Origin: Saposhnikovia divaricata
Taxonomy: Eukaryota > Streptophyta > Magnoliopsida > Apiales > Apiaceae
NCBI GenBank assembly: GCA_036435485.1
Contig: CM071598.1
Location: 146,114,148-146,178,147, forward strand
Length of the DNA: 64,000 nt
Direction of reading: 5' to 3'
How positions within the stretch are numbered: the stretch's first letter is position 1; each line of letters begins with the position of its first letter. The notes beneath the pieces were generated by a model, which did no database searches, had not been told where the DNA came from, and worked only from the letters and a program-made list of their open reading frames with translations. Of the stretch, positions 1-9,651 are shown in pieces. A program made the position numbers and the translations under genes.

Positions 1-568
1 TTACTCTTATATCCTTGCTACCACTTTAATCCGGCCCAATTATATTCTAATAAACGACTTATAAAAATCACAATTAAATAAAACCTTCGGAAAATTATGC
101 TTTTCATTTTTAAAATAAAGAATAAAAAATTACAAGCACGTACATATTTTCGAAATATTTTTCGGATAAAAAATGAATTAAATATGAATTTTCAAAGTTT
201 TGATCCTTTAAATACAATAAAACTCTTAAAATCATTTTAAAATACTCAGCCACCCAAATCAATCCACCCAACAATTTTAAAAACTCCATAAATATATAAA
301 GATAATATTACAAAAGATTTCATGATTTTTAATTCCTCCGATAATTTTATAAAGTTTACAGAGGACCAAAAATGCATGTTTTAAATATTTTTAAATCCTC
401 AAAAATACAAATAAAATACACCGACTTTCACATCTCACACAAATCATCATATAAACACATAAACACAACTTCATATATTTTTCACCTTCACAACAATATT
501 TACATAATATAACTCATAAATTATAATAAATAAATAATTCTAAATTCGAAATTTTCTAGGTCGTTATA
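1..568 (-). repeat. Element A 3' LTR, U3 end only
   Basis: This nearly matches 8012-8580 base for base and ends at the same tcgttata. The minus-strand purine tract follows directly, which identifies this as the 3' LTR in element sense. The rest lies to the left of the window. Confidence 0.88.
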
Positions 569-582
569 TCCTTCCCCCCTTA
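569..582 (-). other. Element A polypurine tract
   Basis: Read on the minus strand this is TAAGGGGGGAAGGA directly before the LTR start TATAACG. It is the expected plus-strand primer site for reverse transcription and matches element C (49084-49096) and, less closely, element B. Confidence 0.8.
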
Positions 583-586
583 ATAG

Positions 587-604
587 GATTCTGTCCTCAG
601 AATC
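587..604 (-). other. Inverted repeat beside element A polypurine tract
   Basis: GATTCTG and CAGAATC form a perfect 7-bp stem around tcct. The same position in C is identical, and in B the stem is GATTCCG/CGGAATC, a compensated pair change. It may also overlap the 3' end of an ancestral pol frame. Confidence 0.6.
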
Positions 605-3418
605 ACTCCTAAGGACAAAAGTGACAGTTCTTTTCAATCATTTTGCTTCCACTTTCCAGGTCATATCCTTCAACTCTAGGATTTCTTCCATACCAACTCA
701 ATCATTACCAAGCTCATTCTGCTAGCCCTTGAATTTCGAAATAACCTTAAACTTTGGTTTTCGAGTCTTATTAACTCCAAACGTTTATCATACGTGAACG
801 AATATCTTATTGTCAAAATCAACATGATCTTTTCGTATAACGAACTATACTCTGCTTCAACACTATATTACCACGCTAATCCTTCGCCATAATGCAATCG
901 CGCAATTTGCCTTAATTTACAACGACCTACACTTGGTATAATTCTCACGCTTTACGTATTACCACACGATTTCGAATTGAACTACGAGAAGAGAATATCA
1001 AGAAATCCTCTGATCGCTTCCACTCCACTTTTCAAGTACTATGTTGATCGAGAAGGGAATAATTAAGAAGTTTCTTTCTGCCCTTGGTCCCGTATTTATA
1101 CCGAGTACCCAATCGGGAAACTTAACATCATTTCGTCTATTCTCAGTCACATCCTTGCAATCGAATACTATAACCAAACACATGCGTCCTTAGATGCACA
1201 TCAAGCATAATTCGATTAACAACTCGATTCTCACCCTTATCAGAATATTCTGGTTTGCTAGATCTTTTGAAATATAGCCTCGATTATCTGTAGTTCTTGA
1301 AAACTAATTTCCTTGTCACCTTGACTGTGACTTCACTGAATACAAGAACAAAATTGAAATAAGACCAATCTGTAATATAAATTCTCCAGAGGTCACAACT
1401 TCACTTGATACTAATCATGAAACCATTCTTCAACAATTTTCAACAAGCTCCCGCTTTTATCAACACGCATAGTCAACCTCATACGCATCATTGCTTATTG
1501 ATATGTCTTAAAACGAAATCTTCCTCAATTAAAACTTTGAGAAAAGGAATATCAAGAAATTCCCCGATCATTCTCACTCCTCTTTCACGTGCAATGTTAT
1601 TTGAGAAGGGAATAATCGGAAACTTCTATCCATCCTTCATCTTATTGTTTTACTGAGTAACCGATTTAAAAATTTAACCTCATATCATCTATTCCCAATC
1701 GCATTTTGAACGCGAACAACACGATCAACTCTTACAATATGGCATTCGCGCCAACCACCATTCGATTTACCACTCAATTTCTACCTTCTTACCACATCGG
1801 TTTGCTAAAACATTTGAAAGAAAGCCGCAAATATTTTGTTGATTTAAACAAATTAAAACCGTTTGAACCACTGAAAATCCTTTTGAAAGATATTTTAGAA
1901 AAATCATTTTGAAAGAAAACATTTAAAATAATAGGGTTTTAATCGAAAAGCCTTTTGAACCAAAATATTTTTTTTAAAAATTTTAAAAAAAATCAACTAG
2001 CAAACCACGACCTTGGCTTCGACCTAATTCCTTATGGTACAACATATTTAAAACTTGCTTACGACTTCACTGCCTTGCATCCTCAGAGTTCCTTCCCAAT
2101 CATAACTTTGCATACTTGGCGAGTCCTCGAATTTGACTCTTCCCATTACAACTCCAACATTTAACATCACTATCATTAACCACAGAATCATAACATTCGA
2201 AATTCACACTAGAACTCTTATGCAAAAAATTTCTTCCTTTTCTTGTAAACTCTTAAAATCACTCTCGATTGATTTGCGTACGCTTCCTGAATTTTCGATC
2301 ATCTTGTTATGTGATCTACGATCATATTAAATTCTTCGTCCGAATGTCGTTTGGAAATCTTATTCATTGGAATATGCTTTGACTTAATCATCTCCCTTCT
2401 GCTACCTTCTTCTTATGCAACATGACTTTATTCCTTAGATATAACAAGTTCTTGATCTGCTTGGTTGCTAAGACTTCTATATCTGCTTTCGACTTCAGAA
2501 CATCATTTTCACATTTCTTAAAATCAAACTCTCCCCTTCATTGATAGGAAATAAATCCAATCCTGAATCATATTTAACACTTTTTATAGTCATCACAATC
2601 CACTTCCTGCTAACTTCCTTTATAATCGAATTGAATTTCTCGATTCTTGATAATTATAATAGTAGTCTTATTACTCTTTTCATAATTCCACTAAGATTGA
2701 TATGATACTATATTTTTGGCAAAAATTCCCATCTTTCCAAGCTCATAACACATAGCTTTAACTTCTGACGCTGCTACTTGTCACCACACTGCCTTTCTGG
2801 TTACAGCTACAACTCCCCACATTTATCTTGATAAAATCTCTAGGGATTCTACTCCCGAAATCTTATTTTCTGATCATGGAATCTCGTTAATCTTTGCTAA
2901 TTCTCTTTCTATAGGCAGCTACGGTGCCCTTCAATAGGTGCCCTGAAACAATCTCTTTTTGGCATTGAGCATCTTATACTCATATCTCCGTTACTATTAT
3001 CTTTTCGCCCTTAACAATATCTGCAATCATGCATTCTTATTTACTGTCCTTCCTGTATTCAATTCTTATTAGCCTCAGACTTTGTCCATGTTTTATTGGT
3101 CCAAGAATTAATCTAATTTCGACATGACATATCTGTCTTAATCACCAATTTCTTAAACTCGCATAACCACTTCTTCATCAATGCAGTTGTAGTTTCAATC
3201 ATTTAAAACGTCGTCACGTCTATCTTCGCATCCCTTCATCACTAAGAATCTTGAAATCATCTAATTTTCGACAAAAGAAGTCAATAAAATGAATGGACAT
3301 CAAGCATGAATAGACACTGAGTGTATTTGACAAAACTTTTATAAAGGAATTTATCCAAGAGATCAATATGATCCTTGAACTATTTTCAGGTTGCATTTGT
3401 CACTTGGTTAACCACCAT

Positions 3419-3529
3419 AGTACATAAGGATGGCCAGTCCTTAGTACTTTCATGACAAACACAATCAGTGGCGTCCCACTGGACTTCTATCACAAAGATA
3501 AGATGTCCCTGAATCCCTATCTGCATAGG
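3419..3529 (-). other. Three-hairpin RNA-like module, element A copy
   Basis: Hairpin 1 (3419-3448) pairs AGTAC-a-TAAGGA with TCCTTAGTACT around tggccag. Hairpin 2 (3466-3481) pairs CAGTGG with CCACTG around cgtc. Hairpin 3 (3516-3529) pairs CCTAT with ATAGG around ctgc. Homologous stems occur in B (from 23366 and from 33831) and C (from 51554), with changes on both arms that keep pairing. In A and C the module lies within 1 kb downstream of the PBS in element sense. Its function is unknown. Confidence 0.6.
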
Positions 3530-4393
3530 TTGTTCATCTCAGCTGGAATAGAGAAAATCAAGTATTCATGATAATGGAAAAGATTCAAGAGTTTCAAAAA
3601 TCTTTCTATAAAGATGGATCAAGTATCATCTGGAAATATAAATATTTCTAAAAGAATGGAATTGAATTCGAATAAATTTGATGTACGAAACTCATCATCA
3701 ATTGATGGGTATTAGACTTTTCAACTGTAGCATCAACTACTGATTAGACAAACATTTAAGAAATTCCTAATTATTCGGTCTCACTCTTGTCGACTAAGCA
3801 CTACTATACTTAGCTGCCAAACCGGCCTGACAATAATGAGTTGAATAAATAAGAAGATCTCAATTCATTCTCGATTTTTTTGACCGTCACTGCGCAACGA
3901 ATGCCTCAGCCACGATACCAACCGAAAATTAACTTACGACAATTCAAAAGGAGAATAAGAAATTTCTTTAAGCAATGAATTTGAACGAATCAATAATTAG
4001 GGGTGCACGATTACGCTTAACCTTCAATCCTTGTTAATACTCGCTTCTCACTTTGCATTCTTAACCTTCTCGTACTATCTCCGAAACGTTCACATCAAAA
4101 TTAATCTCGTAGGTTGTCCTAAATTCTACGCGAAAATCTCGAAATAACTTCTCCCGAACTAATAACTCCAACTGTATACTTAGCTTAAACTGCTTCAGAT
4201 TCACTGTTTTGCTAATAGCTCGATCCGTAAACGATTCGAACTTCTACTCGCGCGATATGCCGAAAGACCGATTAACGTCGCGATGCTTGTCGAAGTATAC
4301 TAACGCGATCCTTATCCTAAACCGTTCTACTCGACTTCTATCTTATACTCGTACCCTAACTTTCCTAATCTGTTTCAGTGACCATAACCTGTA

Positions 4394-4405
4394 GCTCTGT
4401 TACCA
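4394..4405 (-). other. Element A primer-binding site
   Basis: The minus strand reads TGGTAACAGAGC, one base different from the plant initiator tRNA-Met complement TGGTATCAGAGC seen intact in B, C and copia-2. It lies a few bases inside the LTR, as expected. Confidence 0.8.
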
Positions 4406-7400
4406 ACTTGTAACGGTCCCAAAATCCAGGGTACAGATATGGGGCCATTAACCGTAAACAATAATATAAACTCTGAATATAAACATCATATAAACTGATA
4501 AAACATTAAAACCCCTTATCCAAGATCGCATACAGGTTATGGTATGAAACAAACTATCGAATTACACCAATACAACTCAATCCCAGAATAATAAAATATT
4601 ATACATTTCTGTGAATTAATGAAATTACTATCTAACTCTATTTCCAACCTCGGCCATTCTCAATCCACTATCTGGCGTGATCCATAACTCGATTTTCTCT
4701 TATCGCTGCCCGGAGATCAATTCTCACGGTCCACTACTAGGTCTACTACGCTTCACTATTAACTGGAGAAAAACAAGCAAAAGCAAGAGTGAGCCAACAA
4801 TGCTCAGCAAGTGTAAATAGTGATGATAATTTTCAATAACAACAATCATTTTAATAAGCAAAAGAATTTGATCTCATTTTATGAAGGAATCGGTTGTTTC
4901 AACTTTTAGATTGCCACGAGGGCCAGTAATTCACCATTAATAAGGTGCAACAGAAACTAGAACTGATAAGAGTTTCGATATCAATATTATAAACACGGAC
5001 TTCCAAAGAGTCAAGAAACAACATCTCAATATCAGAGTATAGACTAGAATTGGAATTTTTTTATATTTTAAAAAAATACATCATCAAGGTTAGGCTGCTG
5101 ATCAGTCACGCACTAACCCCGGACAAACACACACAACAATGTCCTTTAATGGATCCACGACACACATTGGCCTTAACTTTTGACCACGGATCTGGTCTCC
5201 CCGAAGGGACATCTGTTTAAAAACATTTCCAATTCTAAGTCATCCACACTAGGTGTCGGAACAATCGACAACCTTTGCCAACCAGAAACTGGAAAACTCA
5301 CATTCCAGAATAACGACTTATAATCCAAGAGTCAATGACAGATTCAAGATCATCAAGTGTCGACAAGTTCGACACAACAAGTGGGTAATAATTAAAGAAT
5401 AACTCAAAGGGTATCGACAAGTTCGATACAACACAGGGGATAAACGAACCAAGATTATCAACTGATATCAACAAGTTCAATACGAATAAATAGGTTTATA
5501 ACATCAACAACTTATCTAAAGAAAATTTCATTTGAGCAAGACTAGGGGTATGAATTGCAATAAGATTTTCAACAATTGAAATTCTAGACTAAAGCAACGA
5601 CAAGTACCGGCATTTAATAAAATTTTATAACCCTCTGAAAGGTTTGAATCAACATGAGCGAGTAAACCGGATTAAACGTCTATCGGGGAAAATAATTACA
5701 GGATGTTCAATTGCAACCTAGTTTGAATAAAACATTTTTAAGAAGGGGTTTACTGGAAAAACTATGTTAAAAGTCAGGAATTTTATTAACAGGTATTTAT
5801 GGGAATTTAAAACCGGGATTCTCTCTATTTAGGAAATCTCTTAAACAATTTTCGAGGAAACTAAAAGATAGGGTATTCCACTGGGAAACCGATAACATTC
5901 CATGTAGAAAATGATATGCGGAAAAGGGCTATTAGTGAAATCTTTTGAAAAAAATTAGAATTTGAATCGAGGGTGGGGAAAATAAACGTTTTTACGTTAA
6001 TTGAGGAAATACGTCATTCTATAACTATACTTGACCACATCATAACATATAACCAAGGAATTGAATTGCATCACTTGAATGATAAGTGATGAGAAAACAC
6101 TTGCCTCAACATACGGAGTTCTCGATCCTAATCATGGATCTCTAATTCAACTTCCCGCTAGTCTCCACACTTTTCGTGCAGGTCTCCTTACTCGGCTTTA
6201 CTTCTATCTCTACTTCGTACTCACCACTTTTGCTTCAATTCACCCGTTGGCTTTGACCTTTGTCCCTCTGTTTGTCTTTCCATTTTCCCACACACTGCTC
6301 TTGACCAGGTTTCCTATTCGAACCTTTACAAGGTCAGATAATATTTCAGTGTTAACTCAAGCAAAACCACATCGTTCGCTCTACTCTACCCATGCGTGTC
6401 CTATAACGCTTACATATATAATAAATAACATATACGAACACATACCACTACATATAGACATATCCAATCATATCCACATAGTGGTCTTATTATAACTACT
6501 AAGTCACATATACACGTCACATATCCACTTCAAAATAGCACACCATCAAATCTTCAAAACCACATTATATACTCAAAATAATCCACTGACATATATACTT
6601 AAATCCTTAGAAATCATAACATACTTTCAAGTATTGAAATCAAATAACTGAAATAAACTTTTAACTAAATTTGCAGGGGATTTTTAGAAAATTTCGGCAT
6701 GAAGTATTCGTTTATCGGATTATGGGCTCAGCCCCTCCATGCCAAACAAAACAATTTATAACCCTGTTTTTATAAAAACTAAAGCTGCCTCAACTTGCAG
6801 CAACATAAAAGTAAACAAATAAGAAAAGTACCCGCCCAGACATGCGGCACCTAGCACATAAGGAAAAGTATCCGCCCAGACATGCGGCACCTCAACATTT
6901 AAGGAAAGTAAACTAAGTTTATCCACATTTAAGCCAACACCACGTAGTTGACACTTATACTTCTGACAATTACTACGACCCGACTTATACCATTTAGCAC
7001 ATAGACATTTACTGATAAGCCAACTCTTATAACTATACATTATTAGACCATAACAATTAGCACCTAGCACTTAGTAATTAACAATTACAATTCGTAAACT
7101 ATCAATTAGCAATTAGCACTAAACATTTAGCAATCATTAAACTCAACAATTACGATTTATCACGAACATAGACTCTCCGAATAAAATACGGAAATCCCAA
7201 TAATATTCACAATCCACCATATTAATCTAATTACGAAAATTAGCAATTACAACTCATCCGACAATAATTAACCAATAATCATCACAAAAATCGAGCACAT
7301 AACCGGCTCACAATTAGCAATTAACCAATAATATTAATCACTATACTCTCCGAATTAATCATGGAGCTTAAACAATAACTCACAATTTAAAACTAATCAA

Positions 7401-7621
7401 AATTACAACAATTAATCTATACATTATAATTTACCACTAATTAAACTACAACAATACTCACAATTAAATCACAATTAAATCTAATCTAATCACAACAATT
7501 CACATAATTAATCTAAAATTGACAATTAAATAACTACATCGGAAAAATAAAAATAAATAAATTAACTAAATAAAATTTATACCTTTTCCGATTTCGTTAT
7601 TCCCCGCAACAAACTCCCCCT

Positions 7622-7628
<7 letters not shown>

Positions 7629-7669
<41 letters not shown>
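7629..7669. repeat. (CT)n microsatellite
   Basis: About 20 uninterrupted CT dinucleotides in the element A LTR. It produces Arg-Glu repeat frames on the minus strand that should not be read as protein. Confidence 0.95.
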
Positions 7670-7673
<4 letters not shown>

Positions 7674-7675
7674 GA

Positions 7676-7815
7676 CTCTGCGTGCTTCCTGCTGCTGCCT
7701 CGCCGCCGTTCGTCCGCCACCACCGCCGGCCACCGCCACCGCGCGGTGGTGGTCTCCCTCCGTTACCTGTCCAGCCGCCACTCCCCTGCGTTCCCCCACC
7801 CCTGTTTTGCTTGCA
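7676..7815. other. GC-rich block in element A LTR
   Basis: A strongly GC-rich stretch of repeated CCGCCACC-type words in otherwise AT-rich LTR DNA. It contains the local inverted repeat CCACCGC/GCGGTGG. No counterpart is obvious in element C, so it may be a captured host fragment or a local expansion. Confidence 0.6.
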
Positions 7816-8580
7816 CCCACCGACACACACATCTGCGTACATATATATGTATATGTATGTATATAATCTAATTAATCTCCCCTCCCCCAATTCATCTTCT
7901 TCTTCTTTCTTAATCTCTTCTTCTTTTCTCTCTTTTATTCCCCCCGACTTCTCTCCCCCCTTCCAGAATTTTCCCCCGACTGTGTGTTTTCTACCAAATG
8001 GGCTTGGCCCATTACTCTTATATCCTTGCTACCACTTTAATCTGGCCCAATTATATTCTAATAAACGACTTATAAAAATCACAATTAAATAAAACCTTCG
8101 GAAAATTATGCTTTTCATTTTTAAAATAAAGAATATAAAATTACAAGCACGTACATATTTTCGAAATATTTTTCGGATCAAAAATGAATTAAATATGAAT
8201 TTTTAAAGTTTTGATCCTTTAAATACAATAAAACTCTTAAAATCATTTTAAAATACTCAGCCACCCAAATCAATCCATCCAACAATTTTAAAAACTCCAT
8301 AAATATATAAAGATAATATTACAAAAGATTTCATGATTTTTAATTCCTCCGATAATTTTATAAAATTTACAGAGGACCAAAAATGCATGTTTTAAATATT
8401 TTTAAATCCTCAAAAATACAAATAAAAATACACCGACTTTCACATCTCACACAAATCATCATATAAACACATAAACACAACTTCATATATTTTTCACCTT
8501 CACAACAATATTCACATAATATAACTCATAAATTATAATAAATAAATAATTCGAAATTCGAAATTTTCTAGGTCGTTATA

Positions 8581-9028
8581 TTTGGTACCCTAAAGAATCT
8601 GGTTTTAACCTTGTTGCATATACATATTCAGATTATGCAGGAAGTGTGGTAGATAGGAAAAGTACATCTGGGAGTTGTCAATTCCTAGGTGGAAGACTGG
8701 TTTCCTGGTACAGCAAGAAACAACAAATGGTTTCCAACTCAACAGCTGAAGCTGAATACATCGCTGCTGGAAGCTGTTGTGCTCAGATCTTGTGGATTAG
8801 GAATCAGCTACGTGACTATGTCTTTGTACTTGACAAGATTCCAATCTTGTGTGACAATACAAGTGCCATAGCTATCTCCAACAATCCTGTACAACACACG
8901 AGGACCAAGCACATCGACATCAGGTATCATTTTATTAGAGAGCATGTCATGAATGGTACTGTGGAATTACACTTTGTGCCCACAGAGGAACAAATAGCAG
9001 TTATTTTTACTAAGTCTCTTGACGAATC
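8581..9028 (+). pseudogene. Copia-1 pol fragment: RNase H, 5' part
   Basis: The reading frame is open from the first base and begins inside the WYP motif that precedes Ty1/copia RNase H. It then shows DRKSTSG, STAEAEYIAAG, the acidic CDN motif, TKHIDIRYHFIREHV and IFTKSLDE, the normal order at the end of copia pol. It is cut on the left by element A and on the right by the copia-2 LTR. The remaining codons resume at 58687 (tccacattcaccag, reading STFTR) and end at TGA 58721-58723. The frame has no stop here, so copia-1 decayed little in this part before being broken. Confidence 0.88.
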
Positions 9029-9107
9029 TGTTAAATATAATTGATATGGTTAATATCAGTGTTTAATTTTACAGGGAAAAATAGAGTTTAACTTGAAACT
9101 GGAAGCA

Positions 9108-9131
9108 GTCAGAGTTTAGTTAAACTCTGAC
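9108..9131. promoter_or_regulatory. Perfect palindrome in copia-2 U3
   Basis: GTCAGAGTTTA and TAAACTCTGAC face each other across 2 nt. It is preserved without change in the 3' LTR at 58196-58219. Further copies of the core in either orientation lie nearby (9082, 9144, 9180). It could be a dimeric protein-binding site or an RNA stem; neither is shown. Confidence 0.55.
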
Positions 9132-9379
9132 AGTTGGAAGCTCGACAGAGTTTGCTATACGCTGACAAGAGGAAGCAGCTAAACTCTGTTGAACAGAAGC
9201 ATTTGCTGGTCAGTAACAGAATTATTGTAGATAATTATGGAAGCGATATCTTTGAAGATTGGATAGCTGTCAAAGGAAGTCGTGCTGACTAGAAAGACGT
9301 GTAGCAATCATAATTGATAATATTTGTATAGCTGATTTATAGGAGAATCAATTATCGATTGTACGTAGCTGTATGTCTT

Positions 9380-9387
9380 TATAAATA
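9380..9387 (+). promoter_or_regulatory. Copia-2 TATA box
   Basis: TATAAATA lies about 190 bp before the LTR end, a normal position for the U3/R border, and is identical in the 3' LTR (58490-58497). Transcription would be expected to start about 30 bp downstream. Confidence 0.7.
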
Positions 9388-9578
9388 CAGTTAGGTTAAC
9401 CCTAGAAGGGTATCGATCGTGTAACACAATATCTTTTCATTGTAACCTAAGCAGCTCTCTGTGATATTTTACATCACTGAGAGAGGAGTTAATTCCAAAC
9501 AGTTTTTAAAGTCTTTTAAGAACTTATTGTTATTCTCTCATACTTATTTGATTATAATTGTGTATTAGGCCTAACAAT

Positions 9579-9590
9579 TGGTATCAGAGC
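9579..9590 (+). other. Copia-2 primer-binding site (initiator tRNA-Met)
   Basis: TGGTATCAGAGC is the exact complement of the 3' end of plant initiator tRNA-Met and starts two bases after the 5' LTR. Confidence 0.95.
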
Positions 9591-9620
9591 TTGATCTGTT
9601 AATTTAATACAGTTTAAGAT

Positions 9621-9642
9621 CCACACACACACACACACACAA
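9621..9642. repeat. (CA)n microsatellite in copia-2 leader
   Basis: About nine CA dinucleotides immediately before the gag start codon at 9652. Confidence 0.9.
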
Positions 9643-9651
9643 CTATAATCA

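Larger units (their letters stand above)
569..4408 (-). other. Element A internal domain, no recognisable coding region
   Basis: All open frames here are short (under about 70 codons) and none shows gag, protease, integrase or reverse transcriptase motifs. The domain carries two copies of a roughly 135-bp module (about 976-1110 and 1533-1665) also present in element C, and a three-hairpin module at 3419-3529 shared with B and C. The 200 bp next to the PBS align by eye with the same part of C. This fits a non-autonomous element relying on proteins from a related gypsy element; that dependence is inferred. Confidence 0.7.
1..8580 (-). mobile_element. Element A: LARD-like LTR retrotransposon, left end outside window
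   Basis: Two direct copies of one sequence (1-568 and 8012-8580, about nine substitutions by eye) end in the same cgttata and mark the U3 ends of two LTRs. On the minus strand the order is LTR (8580-4409), tRNA-Met-like PBS (4405-4394), interior (4408-569), purine tract (582-569), second LTR. The LTR is about 4.17 kb and the 3.84-kb interior has no ORF resembling gag or pol, which matches the large retrotransposon derivative (LARD) class. The right flank at 8581 is copia RNase H coding sequence, so A is inserted in copia-1. The left TSD copy cannot be seen. LTR ends and interior are clearly similar to element C. Confidence 0.85.
4409..8580 (-). repeat. Element A 5' LTR (4.17 kb)
   Basis: It runs from tgtaacgg, just outside the PBS, to cgttata at the junction with copia-1. 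Near 4782-4806 it carries the AGCAAGAGTGAGCC box and a small stem (TGAGC/GCTCA) shared with B and C. About 7560-8000 is unlike the rest: a (CT)n run, a GC-rich CCGCCACC block and pyrimidine-rich DNA. Several open frames up to 138 codons (for example 6079-6495) look like chance frames with no family features. Confidence 0.85.
9029..9576 (+). repeat. Copia-2 5' LTR
   Basis: 548 bp with TG...CA ends. It holds an 11-bp-arm palindrome (9108-9131), a TATA box (9380-9387) and a PBS two bases beyond its end. It matches the 3' LTR except for about ten substitutions, one single-base indel and a 22-bp segment absent here. Confidence 0.95.

Noticed and set aside
6079..6495. 138-codon plus-strand frame in element A LTR
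   Set aside because: Hydrophobic low-complexity chance frame, antisense to the element, with no counterpart in element C.
7566..8092. Arg/Glu-rich and Pro/Ala-rich frames on both strands
   Set aside because: Produced by the (CT)n run and GC-rich repeats; no start context, domain or conservation.
9024..9028. Perfect 5-bp TSD for copia-2
   Set aside because: Left flank is gaatc but the right flank after CCTAACA is atcca; only aatc can be shared, so a small deletion must be assumed. The copia-1 frame continuity is the better evidence.
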